Shown one piece after another: positions 23,061-34,739 of a DNA stretch of 64,000 bases (its first letter is position 1; every line of letters begins with the position of its first letter). The notes below the pieces were generated by a model, which worked only from the letters and a program-made list of their open reading frames with translations, was not told the DNA's origin and ran no database searches. A program made the position numbers and the translations under genes. This DNA is from Capsicum annuum. Taxonomy: Eukaryota > Streptophyta > Magnoliopsida > Solanales > Solanaceae. The stretch covers positions 126,636,239 to 126,700,238 of the forward strand of contig NC_061118.1 in the NCBI RefSeq assembly GCF_002878395.1, written 5' to 3'.

Positions 23061-25474
23061 TGTAATACCCCAGGAAATTTTTCATTGAAATTTTGTGCGT
23101 AAATGTGTGGTGTTCTATCTTCTAGAATGAATTATACATTTTCCATGTGGAATGTCTTAGATTATGACCCACCATTACGTAGAGTATTGAATAAGCTTTC
23201 CAACGATATATGGATCATCTAAAACGGACACCCGAGTGATGAGTTATGAACATTCCGATCGAACCATGAATAGTAGTGAACAGTAAAACATGCAGAAAAA
23301 AGTACTAAGGCCTGGCGTATTTTTTCTCCAACTTTAAATTATCACAACTCCTTGTGCATAATGATCTGGGTGATCTACTATATATCAACGAAAATATCTA
23401 CGAGTCCTCTTTCCAATGAAATTGGTTTCATCAAATTTGTCTATCGGAGCAAAAAGTTATGGTCGATCTACCTCAGCCTATCAAATGAGAATTTTTGGGT
23501 CAACTTCAATCAATCATAAATCCTGGTACACAATGATCTGGGTGAGATACTATATATCAACGGAAAGATATGAGAGTCCTCTTTCTAATGAAATTAGTTT
23601 CATCTAATTTGGATAACAGAGTAAAACATTATGGTTTATCTACTTAAAACTATCAAAACAGTCAATCAAAGGATAGATTCGAGAATTATTTGATTTTTAG
23701 GGGTGTTTTGGTCATTTCCCCTCACCCATAATCCATCCAAACCCAATATTAAAGCTTATTAAAAGCATTATATGTTATATTTCATCAAATTCCCTCAAAA
23801 ATAAAACCCTCAGCTCCTACATCCAACTTCAAGAACCTCTAAAGTTCACCATTAATTTTGCAAATTTATTCAAGATTCCAAGTTCCTAGTTTAAGAACTC
23901 CAAGAACCATCATTTAAAGGCATGATTAACATCTCAAAAACGCGTATCGATCTAAAGTTCATCATTCAAGGTATGTGGAGTTTTTCAACAACAACTCTCT
24001 TTCGTTTTTGTGCCAAAAAATAATTTTCTTTACAAAGACATGATTTTTATTTGATTTTTACGAATTTGAAGCATGAACCCATATCTTATGATGATTATTA
24101 TGAAATCTTGATGTTTATGATTTGAAAAGATGAATTTACATGTGTGGAGATATAAAGCATGAATCTTGAATGATATTTATCATGATTTTGATATTTGGAT
24201 CGTGAATCCCCATTGGAAATTGTGTTTTTTAGAAAGTGTGTTATAAGCACGTTGATGTTGAATATTTGAGATATTTTGAATGATTTGACCTTTTGGTCTT
24301 AATTGAGTTGTTTTGAACTCAAGTGTGAAAGAAATCCACAACGTGGTTGATTTTGATAGATGGGAAGCATGATGGCTCCCGATATATATATTTATATATT
24401 ACTGAAATTGTTTTGTTGTGGATTGTCTTTAAAATTATCTAAGCTAAGTCTGGGAGAAATCTTTAGCACTGAGTGGAAGGTATAAAAAGACCTTACTTCC
24501 CTAGATCTACATGCCCCCGTAGGAGTGACCCTGAGGCTGATTTATATAATGATCACTAGTTTGGGTAGATTTGATATCAATAGTCCTACTCTGATGGCAA
24601 CTATAGGACACCTCTCCCCAATGTGGGTTATACGTTGGACTCGATGTAGCTCACATGGTTTATGTCGTTTATAGGATCTCCCAGTGTGTGTGTGTTTCCT
24701 TGTGTCTATGGTGAATGGTGAAGTGATTTGAAAGTGGAATTGTGAAAGTTATTTTTTCAAAATATTTAAATGATATTTACATTATGAGAATTGATATTCT
24801 TGATGAAATGAAAGTGATTAACAAATTATATGATGACTCACATGTGTTATTGTACTTATTTCATCCTTTCATGATTATGATGATTTTCTTTGGGCTATGT
24901 GAGTCTTTCATACATCCTGCATATTTCTTATAAATATTTATGATGATGATTTTTATACAACTGGATACACCCCCATATACTCGGTTCCTTTCCATGGTAC
25001 TGACCCACATCTTCGGATGTGGGCTGCATTTTCTCGGAATGTAGGTTCAGGTGCTCAGTTCCAGGTTTGACAGTGATTCTTTGGGCACGCTGTTCTACAT
25101 CCTCAATTTGGGTAAGTCCTCATGTTCCGAGGATGTGATGTCTGATGTTGGTTTCATGGAATTGTTTACATTTGATAACTTAGTATGAGTCAGTTGGGGC
25201 ATGTCTCAATGGCTCGCTGGTTTTATTGATTTTCTTAGAGGCTTGTCAGAGTAGTATAGATGTTGGGAGTTGACTAATAAGTCGTATTTTGTTATCTTTA
25301 TGAAATTCTTTTATTCTTGAATAATGATTACTCTGTTGATATTTGAGGGTTATTTATGAAACCTCCATTGATTTGTGTTGAACTGAATAAAAATGGCTCA
25401 AAGGGTTAGCTTGGGGCTACTCGTAGCCTCAAGCACCGTGTGATGCTCCGGGACCCATTTTTCGGGGCATTTCA
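23061..25474 (+). repeat. 3' LTR of element B
   Basis: 2414 bp, TGTAATACCCCAGG to GGGGCATTTCA, the same length as the 5' LTR. It is followed at once by the GGAGT duplication (25475-25479). A G to A and C to T bias is visible among the differences from the 5' copy, as expected for methylated, silenced DNA. Confidence 0.95.
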
Positions 25475-25780
25475 GGAGTGGTACCTGTAGGCTAAAAATT
25501 GACAAGGTATATTCACTCTAATGGGGTTGTTAAAGTTCTCTCACACTCTTCTGTAATAGAGTTCAAGTGTGAAGGAAGGTAGCTCCGAAATGTGATTTGG
25601 ATATGTCAAATTCTAAGTCATTCAACCAACCTTACCATTGCTAGAGTTTCACTGAGCTAAGATTCATTTACCACTTTCTGTGCACGTTAGTATTCCTTGC
25701 TAAAATCAATGAAAAAGAAAGCATGACACTTTAACTGCCTTTTTGTAAGTTTCAGTTAGAGGTTATAATAATTGTTAGAA
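25475..25780 (-). mobile_element. LINE, 5' part after element B
   Basis: By position this is the LINE upstream sequence displaced by element B: it begins with the GGAGT duplication and ends where the gypsy D reading resumes at about 25781. No domain can be recognised in it; it is assigned to the LINE only because the two D fragments bracket it. Confidence 0.45.
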
Positions 25781-26465
25781 AAAGGTTATCAGACCAAGAA
25801 TTTTGCGTCTAGGCACTTCTATTTTATTTGTTTAGAACAAGGAGGTAGTATGCATATGTGCATAAACTACTGGTAGTTGAATAAGGTGACTATTCACAAT
25901 AAATATCCCTTGCCTAAGATAGATAACTTGTTTGACCATTTGCAGGAATTCACTATGCTACCCAAAATTTATTTGAGGTTAGGTTATCATCAGCTTAAAA
26001 TATGGGCAGAGGACATGTCCAAGATGCTTTTCAAAACTTGTATGAGAATTGTGAGTTTCTAGTTATGTCTTTTGGTTTGACCAATGCCCCATCTGCTTTT
26101 ATGAGTCAGTTGAATGTGGTTTTTATGTCAATCATGGGTTCACTATTTATAATTTTATTAATTTCATATTGGTTTACTCCAAGAGTATAAAAAAGAGCAT
26201 GGAGCTCATTCTTGTAACGTATTAGGGCTGCTTAAGGAAAAGCGACAATATGTAAAAAATTCTAAGTGTGAATTCTAGCTAACTTTAGTTTCCTTTCTAA
26301 GGCATATGGTTTCTAACGAAGGGGTTATGGTAGACCCATAAAAGGTTGAATTTATTAAGAACTCGGCTAGACCAATAAGTGTGATAGAGATTTCTATATT
26401 TATAGGGTTATCTAGTTATTATTGTTGGTTTGTCAAGGGGTTTGTTGCCATTACTTTGAAAAGTT
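25781..26465 (+). mobile_element. gypsy element D, fragment 2 (RT)
   Basis: The reading resumes with an EKGY... stretch and GGSMHMCINYW, then [25 protein letters not shown] near 25990, and [18 protein letters not shown] (26050-26105). Later come GVMVDP-like (near 26325) and GLSSYY..FVKGF (26405-26445). The catalytic D-D box is lost to indels near 26150. It is the continuation of 12340-12747. At about 26466 it switches abruptly to pararetroviral sequence. Confidence 0.75.
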
Positions 26466-26685
26466 TCTAGTGAATCTATTTTTATTTGTGCGTGGATATT
26501 CCTTAAATTTTGTTTTATTTTTAATATCTTATTTGGTATTGGATAATTATATGTTATAGTTTTTGCATTTAAATTTCTATAGTCAATAACCATCCTGGGA
26601 AAAAGTATCCGGATTACCATGTTAATAGTGACGGAAGAACATATTATTTAAGAATAATCTAGTATATAGTAATCTAAGATGTCTC
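26466..26685. mobile_element. rearranged pararetrovirus shards
   Basis: Three pieces in a row, all with counterparts in the large copy. 26466-26511 is the reverse complement of the pre-primer-site leader (39049-39095). 26512-26596 is the reverse complement of RT, reading MVIDYRNLNAKTITYNYPIP on the minus strand. 26597-26680 is direct-strand leader matching 46431-46515. So two minus pieces are joined to one plus piece. These are fragments of an integrated plant virus, not a gene. Confidence 0.75.
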
Positions 26686-26731
26686 CTTCTAGCTCTGGAA
26701 CTTTAATGTCTTCCGATCGACATAGCTCTGC

Positions 26732-26831
26732 NNNNNNNNNNNNNNNNNNNNNNNNNNNNNNNNNNNNNNNNNNNNNNNNNNNNNNNNNNNNNNNNNNNNN
26801 NNNNNNNNNNNNNNNNNNNNNNNNNNNNNNN
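26732..26831. other. assembly gap of 100 N
   Basis: Exactly 100 undetermined bases, a customary placeholder, so the true distance and the orientation across it are not certain. Confidence 0.99.
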
Positions 26832-26935
26832 CCTCTTGAGTGTTACTTTAGAGTGAAAAATGTCTTTAATGCCCTTCATTTGAGGCGCCTATTAAGTGTA
26901 TAAGTCCTCCTCTTTTTCTTCTCTTGAAAAAGGCT

Positions 26936-28754
26936 TCAAAATACTCCAAAAAAAACTTCAATTGCTTGCAAATTCTGAAGCTTGAACCTTAGACAATATC
27001 TCGTGCTCTTGGTGCTCCTCATGCTTGTATCATCCTCTCCATCTTGAAAGGAATTTGTCATCAAATTCAGATCTTGAAAAACCAAAGAAAAAGCAAAAGA
27101 AGAACATAATCCTCTTGGTATGAGGGTTAGTATTAGTACCACACTTATATGATCAACCCATGGTTGCTCAAACATGACATATACCCATCTTTAAAATTTG
27201 ACATGGAAAGCTTTGCATAAAAGGGAATAAAGAAGTGGATGGCATACAAATCAAAAGGAATTGAGCATGAATGGAAACTACACCTTCCACAACTCACAAG
27301 TATTTTAGGGTCATATAGGAGTAGAAGACAAGGGGTTAATCCGAGGTGACCCACTTCTTTCACTAGGCTACCAAACTCACAATCATAATTATTCAAGCAA
27401 GGAAACTAGACACCAAACTTACTACCTCTACATAATATCATTTCAACTTCAACTATGGTGCCCTTATGAAAGTACTCACTAGTTCCAAGTTCATCACCGC
27501 TAGGATGCTCAACATAGAAAACACACAAAGAAGAAGTAGATGAAATTTCTAAGCATGCACCACTTTCTAATTTAAGAGAGTAATCCCCAAATAGATATAA
27601 ATCACCATGAGAAGCAAAGGGATCACACACAAAAACATTTTCACAAGACCAGTTATAATTCGGGTTTCCTAAATATTCAAACATTTCAAGGTAATCCTCA
27701 CCCGATTGTGCCTTTTCTTGGTTTCTTTGAGCAAAGCTATCAAGATGGCTTTCATCATACAACATGCTCAAAAAAATCATCTCTAATCCCATGATCAACT
27801 CCATCAGCATCATTACTAACTTGAGACTTATCAAACACACCATACATATCCTCAAGTAGTAGAATACATTCATGAGTAGGTTGATCATCATTTACATCCT
27901 CACTAGTTGTTGGCAACTCATATTCCAATGTAGACTCACCTTGGTTATCACAAGGGTCAACTAGTGTGTGAATACTCATAATGGAACCTTATTCAAGTTA
28001 TAATTGCTAGCACTAGATGGACACAAATCATTCTTACGAAAATAATCAATTGTGTCATCTATAGGATCAACTAGTGCTTGCAAACTTACAATCAGAATTT
28101 GGTCTTCATGCAATCTAGCAATACCAAGAGTATCACAAAGGGAAGACTCATGAGATTCTCCTCCAAGCAAACCATCAATTACTTCCACTTGGCTACTAAT
28201 AACCACATCACGATATTTTAAGTTTATAGGAGTGTAGGACATAGCATTGTTACCTTTTAGCTCACATAAGGTATGGCCTTCACCTAGGTTTGGATCATGG
28301 CAGCCCATTTATTCCTTTGGGAAGCTCTCATTACAAGGGAGTTTGTCAAGAATTCTTTCTTGCATCACCTCTTCGTTATTTTTCCCAAAGTTGGAATTCT
28401 TAGCAAAGAGCTCCATTTGATCATCAACCATGTGTTCTTGAGGAACTCTCCTTGAATCCTCCGGTGGAAGTCTATTATCTTGAACCTACAACCAAGGAGA
28501 ATTGATACATGGGAAAATTCTAGTATCTTGGTTAGTGGTGATTCTGCTTTGATGGCATGCTTGAATAATCAATTGGTATAGACCTTCAAGGTTTCAATAA
28601 AAATTTTCAAAAGGATCTGAGGTAGTATAATACTATAACTGTCCGGGGTGGATGATGTTATTCCTTCCATTGTCAAGGTACCTAAGAGAAAACACCTACA
28701 AAAGAACAAAAAATTTAGCTCAAATAACCTCACACACTCACACTTGGATCTCAC
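26936..28754 (-). pseudogene. broken unrecognised coding stretch, probably retroelement-derived
   Basis: Successive minus-strand open pieces (28754-28569, 28308-27976, 27979-27755, 27891-27406, 27396-27145, 27175-26936) look like one reading broken by small shifts; for instance the third and fourth pieces meet in shifted frames near 27770. The longest (161 residues) is acidic and contains WSCENVFVCDPFASHGDLYL. The last ends with LMTNSFQDGEDD, a pattern I associate with the C-termini of large plant LTR-retrotransposon proteins. I do not recognise a domain. It may belong with element I to the right (30226-32803), separated from it by element E. Confidence 0.4.
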
Positions 28755-28769
28755 CTCATACTTGGTCTC

Positions 28770-29200
28770 ACAAGTGTTGAATACTTGGCAATACTTGGTA
28801 AGTGAATTGAGTGGTGAATAAGCTTTGATCCAAAATCAATTTTTGTTTTAGACGACTCAAAGAAAAATAGCTTTCGAACTTAAACCAATAAGATACTATG
28901 GATTAAAAATGAGAAGTACACAAAAATCGAAGACACAAATTAAATGAACTCTAGACTAATTACCAATCTAGTAGGAACTTACTAGCTTGCTAATTAGTGT
29001 TTGACTTAGCTTAAAAGAAACTAGAATACAAAAGGTGAAACTAAGAAATCTAATTTAAGAGATTAATTTGGTTGATCACTAGTGATGACATGGCACAATG
29101 TGGTTGGTATTCACTTTTACAAATTTTCAATTTCCCAAATCTTGTTTTGGGCAAGTATCAACCTTTGGGGAAGTAGCAGCCTTTTGATTATTCTGAGCTA
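28770..29200. other. no gene seen; AT-rich repeat-derived DNA
   Basis: No convincing open frame or structured repeat. It lies between the broken coding stretch and the gag start of element E. Confidence 0.4.
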
Positions 29201-29335
29201 TTACTTAGTGAACTAAGGTAGTGAAGAAAACTCTGAATTCAGCATGAGAGACATGCTCAGCTAGATGATCTTCTTGAATGGGCGGAGGTGCGGGTTGATT
29301 CTCATTTCTTTTTTATTAGTCTTTCTAGGAGGCAT
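29200..29335 (-). pseudogene. gag start of element E
   Basis: Starts at 29335 with MPPRKTNKKEMR, the same kind of opening as gag of B and G. A stop follows within about 25 codons, and shifted frames show remnants of the HVSHAEFR-like segment. Truncated; only the N-terminus is present. Confidence 0.55.
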
Positions 29336-29541
29336 ATTCTGTAAACAGAAGGAAGATTGGAATTAGACAAAGATTTTAAGTTGATCACATGCTCATTCGG
29401 ATGATATGAACACTGAAAGAAGGGAAATTTTTCCTCAAATTCTTGTAGCCTCTTGTGCATAAGTATGATGCATTTCACATCCACGCACAAGACTCTACTC
29501 GACGCGGCTTTTAGACTTTCTAGGACACTTTAAAATATTAA

Positions 29542-29553
29542 CCTCTAATACCA
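29542..29553 (-). promoter_or_regulatory. primer-binding site of element E
   Basis: On the minus strand TGGTATTAGAGG follows the LTR end by a few bases, an initiator-methionine-tRNA type site with two changes. Confidence 0.7.
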
Positions 29554-29557
29554 AGTT

Positions 29558-30225
29558 TGTAACACCCTGATAGTACACCCTGGGCATCACACGGTGCTTA
29601 CGACCCCGAAGGACCATAACCTAACCCATGAGTTGGTACCTACAATGAGAACTAGGTAAAACTGATGAACAATATATACGGAAATTATCTGAAAATGCCA
29701 TAAGGTTTTAGTATCCAAAAATAATACTGAATCATGGTTTTAACGTCTAAAAATGTATAGGTAATACTAATAAAACAACTGATAATAACAATTGAAAATT
29801 GACCATCTGTCTGTACTAGTTTGAAAGCCTCTAAACCGACTGATTGTGGAGTTAATGGGACAAGCCCCCAGTTAACTCCAACTAACTAAATAATTGAACT
29901 ACTAACATAACTGAATATAAGATAACTTATCCTCGAAGGATAAGGACTCACCCTATTGTTGTTGCTGCTGGTGCATTGAAATGTCTAAGTACAGTTAGGA
30001 ATTCAAGCATCTGGACCTATGATGTAAGATATCATAGCATAAGAAATGAGTATGTGATCAATACTATGAATGTACTGGTATGATAAATAAGTACAGGCTG
30101 ATATGTATGGGTTCATGTGAATAAGTAATAATGACTAAATTTCATGAAGTAATTGGATGAGAGTATATGCAAGACTGGGACTTCTGAAAGTACTAAACAT
30201 ACAATACCAAGACTGGGACTTTGCA
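29558..30225 (-). repeat. truncated 5' LTR of element E
   Basis: The minus strand ends ...GGGTGTTACA at 29558. Similarity to the G LTR (61000-61500) includes the 'tcctcgaaggat.aggact' block at 29931-29951. The far (5') edge is missing: similarity fades near 30100-30225, where different sequence begins. Confidence 0.6.
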
Positions 30226-31340
30226 TGCTCGATGTTTCAATTCTTTCGTTTAATTTGACTTTTAATTTTTGGGTAGCCCTTTTAAATTGAAGACACCCTT
30301 GACATTGCCCGAAATGATAATTAAGGGATTTATCCACCATTAGTAACATAATATCAAGTTTACCCTTATAGGTTTTAAGTTATTGAGTTTGATTCATTAG
30401 CCATTCTTGGCGCACAATTTCTTCATAGTCATGTTTTTCTTTATTTTGAGATTCAGTTATATCATTTAAGAGCCCTTCCATGGAAAAACCAATATCTTGA
30501 AAGAAATCATAATCGCCATGTTGGACTAGGTCCCACCATTTAGCCAAGACATTCTCGCATTGTTCATTATTCTCCATTATATCCTTTAACAACTCTTCTA
30601 TTTGCATTCTTGGAGAGTTTGAGATTTTTTGTTCTTCTAATAGAGCTATTTTTTCATTTTAGTAACTTTTTTTTGAGTCATCACACATTTTTGGCTCAAC
30701 CACATGGCTTGAAATCTCTTATGCAACAATTTATTTTGATAATTGATAATTGGGTATATTCATGGTAATTGAAAGATTGGCATCTTCAGCCACTTTGTCT
30801 TTTTTTAACTTTACTTTCCAAATGACACTATAGATTGATGAAAGAGATGCATATCCTATCCTATTAAAGTCACCCAACCTAAGATAATTTGAAGTATTAC
30901 TTCGATGCCTTTGTGTTTGACACATTTTTCTTCTTTTGTCACATCATGAGACCTATCAAACTCATAAGAAGCTCTAGTATTTTTGTTAGTATAACTACGA
31001 GAGAGGAAAGAATTTCTTGGAGAATCACTCCAATGTCCATCTCGGCTACCACTTAACAAAAAATCATACTCCCAATAGGATTGAGACACACACCTCTTTT
31101 AGAGGATCATATTTATAATCTTACAAAAGGTGGGGTCGACCACAATAAGGACATATCATCAAGATAAGATTTGCAACAACCAAAATCATTTTCATTACAT
31201 GATACCATAGTGACACGTAGATAACAAAAAGAATCTACCAAACACAATAACAAAAGGAAAATCACAAACACATATACACAGGTTTTAATCAAAGCAAGTT
31301 AGCTAAAATTTTAAACTAACTCAATAAGGTATATTGGTCC
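30226..31340 (-). pseudogene. 5' internal region of LTR element I, unrecognised protein pieces
   Basis: Minus-strand open pieces of 77, 75 and 78 residues (31089-30856, 30607-30380, 30349-30113). One reads CENVLAKWWDLVQHGDYDFF; another contains SRDGHWSDSPRNSFLSRSYT. They lie just downstream of a primer site and LTR, so they are likely gag-region or leader-encoded protein of this element. I recognise no domain and cannot name the family. Confidence 0.4.
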
Positions 31341-31356
31341 ATGGTAACGGAACCAT
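31337..31356 (-). promoter_or_regulatory. possible primer-binding site of element I
   Basis: The minus strand reads TGGTTCCGTTACCATGGACC. This resembles a decayed TGGCGCCGTTGCCGGGGA site, used by Athila/Tat-type plant elements rather than the methionine site of the other elements here. About five changes make it tentative. Confidence 0.45.
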
Positions 31357-31361
31357 TTTTT

Positions 31362-32803
31362 ATAACAATCAAATTACACTCTTGGATAGGTGTAGTGGAC
31401 GTAGTCAATATATTTAACCAACAAAGATTTGGGTTCGAATCCACAGGGAACAATGTGAGTGGTGATCGAATAAGCTTGATATAAAAGTAACTTTCTAAAT
31501 TCAAACCTAATAAATAAGTATTTTGGGGGGTTTTGATAATAAAAGTGAAACACAAATAAAATCAGCATAAAATATGAAAAAAGGATCAATGTCTATCACA
31601 ACTACTAAAAATAATAAATATGACACGGGAATCAAATCTATTAATGAGACATCATATTTAATAAACTACTCTTAACTAAGTCACGAATCTAGTAAAATAG
31701 ACCTGGATTCAATATCACCCACCAACATATGTCGACCATTAAAGGTTTAGCCCTTACTTTTTTTGTCAAACTAAGATTAGAAGCATGAAGTACAAAAAAT
31801 TTTTTGGGATACACTAGATTTGACTTGTCATCAAATTCCATAAGATAGGTCATACGACCTAAATCGTGCTAAATTAATTTTTTCCAACATCAATTAGCTA
31901 TGTTAAGCATTAATTGAGGTAGATGTGCAAAACCCACTCTAATCTCCTCTTTTGAGTTCAACTAAAGTAGGAATGGTGGAGCACGAGATTAATTTAGATA
32001 AACAAAACCCATTCTCAAATCAAGAATAATTAATCAACATGAAATCATAAGATAGACATAAAACACAAATTCAATATCCAAGTGTTGCATTATGTCTAAC
32101 AACAACAATTAAATACCTTAGTCAAATTACACCCACATAGTCTAAAAAAACCAAAAAAAGAAAAAAGGTTTTAGAATTTAAGACTACAAAACTCCAATCT
32201 TCAATTCCAAAGGTGTTACATTAAGAACCCTAGCTTCCAACATTGTAAATTATGACAACATTGTCTTGGAATGGATTTAGATTGGGTATTTGATGAATTT
32301 GGATTAAAAAATATGAAATTCTATCGCAGCCCTTAAAATTTGTCTGATGATTGCATAAGCAATACATTTGGTCGCTTACATAACACCATTGACTTTCTTG
32401 ACCAGAGGCAATGCGGTACATCTGGTAAATTACGTGAGTCCTTTGACTAGCTTGACCAGTTGCTTACGTGATACATATAGTCAATTATGGGATCCCTTTG
32501 ACCTTTCTACCCGATGATTATGCGACATATATGGTTGTTTACCCGACCTTTTTGACTGTTTGACTAGTTGCTTATTCGATCCTCGGACTGGTTAAGCAGT
32601 ATCTAAGGGTCATTTCTGAGACTTTTTTGTAGGCTCTTATTTTTAAGCTTAGACTTCACTCCTTTTCATTAGACGTCTCTGAAAAGCTAAAAATACCATA
32701 AATTAGTACATTTCACAAGATAATTATCCTCATATTAGCAATTAACAATAATAACTCACAAGAAATGAGATATCAATGAGTGTCAAAATTGCCACTCATC
32801 ACA
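31362..32803 (-). repeat. probable 5' LTR of element I
   Basis: About 1.44 kb without coding signal. On the minus strand it begins TGTGATGAGTGGCAATTTTG at 32803 and ends next to the primer site. A block with repeated 'ttgac..' and 'gcttac' motifs lies at 32330-32600. The inner edge has no clean CA, so the end is approximate. Confidence 0.5.
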
Positions 32804-33300
32804 TTCTAATTAGTTTGATGATAAATGAACCATTTAAAAACATTTGGATTCAAAATAAACATGAATTTAAGAAAATAATGGCTTCAAGAGGTTACATTGA
32901 ATTAGGCTAATGTAAACCTAAAAAAATGAAAGTGCATAAGTGGCCGCAAAGGCATACAATTGGATTCACCAAAGAGAACTTTTAGAAATCAAAGGGTAAA
33001 ATAAAAAGGGATAATCCAGGGCCATGTAGGGTAGTCAACATCATCATCATTACCCAGGACAAGAAAAAGATGTATGTGGAATTTATAGAAATCCTTTTAT
33101 CACCTCAACTAATTTAAGTAGTCCAAATCTTTTTTAAGAAACACTATAGATCTATTCTAGAGTTGATATTTAAGCTTCTCTTCCATGTATTTCCTTATAT
33201 CATCATCATCGCATTAAGGCATCATGTCATCAATGATCCTGGAAGTACTTATCGATCCATAGGGATGGTCTGATAATGTAAGGTAATATTTTACTCCCCA
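32804..33300. other. no clear feature
   Basis: AT-rich, with a short 'catcatcatcatta' run at 33041-33055. The minus strand may hold the decayed far end of the DUF7745-like gene to the right, but nothing definite. Confidence 0.3.
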
Positions 33301-33499
33301 CTAGACACACCATGCCATAGTCTACCAACCCAGAGATCCTTTCCCAACTTGGTCGCATTATTGGACCTCTTTCTACTTTTCATGCACAATATCCCGAGGT
33401 GCACTAACTTTTTTGGCCGATTTTCACTGAAAGAACATTTATCTGTGTTCTTTGTAGACTTTTAATTCTAGCCAAATGTACTTCTCTTTCATATATGAG

Positions 33500-34499
33500 A
33501 AAGGATGTTTTGTTCGATGTCAGTTTGACCCAGGACTCTGAGTAGAGAATATAGTTGGATCCCTTCCAACCCGATCAACTAAATGAAATAGCTAATGTGC
33601 CTCCTTAGTAATTTTCTTCCTGTAATCCATGAAATCCTCAATTTGATTGCATCTTCAGTGAGATACGCCAGATTAATCCGCTATTCTTTTAGTCTTATTG
33701 GTGCTTCCCAAAACTTCAACCTTTGTTCATGGATTTGTATCCCATTGTATATATCTTATGAAATATTATTGATCATCTCTCTTTGACAGAAATATTCCAT
33801 AAACCAAACTTGTTGCAATAATAACATTCACCAAGGAAATTATCTCACCTAGAGAAAAAAGACAAAGACCTGCATATTCTACTAGCAACATCAGTACGAA
33901 TGTCAATCTCTTAGAGCTAGTAAACATAGTACAGACCAGGGGTATCAAGTTGACATTGATGTTGCCCCTTCTTCTAGGGATGACCATAATCATCAGAAAA
34001 GAGAGCACAAAGTCCATTGGGCAAAAACTCTCCAATTTTTCTTATTACCGGAGAAGTCATTCCGATGATTGTCATAGCTCTTTTGATATCCAAATATCTA
34101 AAACAAATAGCACAATTTAATCCAACCGTATTCGATACTCCTTGGGTCGTGAAATATATTCAAACTAAAAGCATGTAAGAAATGATTTCTAGACATGGCC
34201 GACGGCGCTAAGGGTATTTTTTCCTCAAGAGGTAAATTGGTGAGGCTATCGGCGTATCCCAATGTATGGCTGATTTTTAAATCAATAAACTAAAAAGTCA
34301 CGATGGCGGGGTCCCAAAACTCTACCAATAGATTTGTAAGAAACTCGTTGGCCTATCTATCCATGAGTGACATTAAAGAACCTAAGTGATCTCTAACCTT
34401 GACTCCATGTGCCGCACAAATGTTCGGCCACCAATTTTGCAGGCTTTGGGGAGCTAAGTCAACTATTTGAATATTTGGTAGGTTCTGAGTACTATTCAT
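33500..34499 (-). pseudogene. DUF7745-like plant mobile-domain gene remnant
   Basis: Start taken at the ATG at 34499 (MNSTQNLPNIQIVDL). The minus strand then gives HLGSLMSLMDR, FWDPAIVTF, LPLEEKIPLAP, SRNHFLHAFSLN, FGYQKSYDNHRNDF and a frame-shifted WRVFAQWT. A later open piece (34035-33766) begins MESFCPMDF, and LFHLVDRVGRDP is seen near 33580. The spacing of WxxxxxxxHLGxL, FWDP and the WR..QWT stretch is that of the DUF7745 family, found in plant genomes in association with transposons. Several stops and shifts; not functional. Assignment is from memory of the motif layout. Confidence 0.5.
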
Positions 34500-34739
34500 C
34501 AAAAATAGGGGTAAAGGATATGATAGGTTTGTTTGCTCATATTTAAGTTTGGAACATTTACGTCAATCTTCACATAAAAAGGCTTGTCATTGATTTACAA
34601 CCTTTGAAAAAATAGTGGCTTCCTAATTGCAGAGATGATGCCTTAGAACATCCCACCTATGGTGTATGCAACACGATCTATTTCTAGAGTAAGAATTTCC
34701 CCTAGATCTTTAAGAGTGGACTAAATAGCTAGTCGTTGT

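Larger units (their letters stand above)
15572..25474 (+). mobile_element. complete Tekay-like Ty3/gypsy element B (9903 bp)
   Basis: Both LTRs are 2414 bp and run from TGTAATACCCC to ...CA. Between them lie a primer site, gag, protease, RT, RNase H, integrase, chromodomain and polypurine tract. It is flanked by GGAGT duplications and sits within the LINE. By eye the first ~255 bases of the two LTRs differ at about 25 positions (roughly 10%), so the insertion is old. Coding regions have at least ten stops or shifts, so it cannot move on its own. Confidence 0.95.
29200..30225 (-). mobile_element. 5' end of Tekay-like element E
   Basis: Reading leftward: truncated LTR, primer site, leader and gag start, then loss of similarity near 29200. 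The leader is closely comparable with that of element G (60763-60980), including the tagtagagtcttgt and tgcaagaggct / tgcacaagaggct blocks. Confidence 0.7.

Noticed and set aside
33041..33055. CATCATCATCATTA run as a possible CRISPR-like or satellite unit
   Set aside because: Too short and not spaced; this is ordinary simple sequence.
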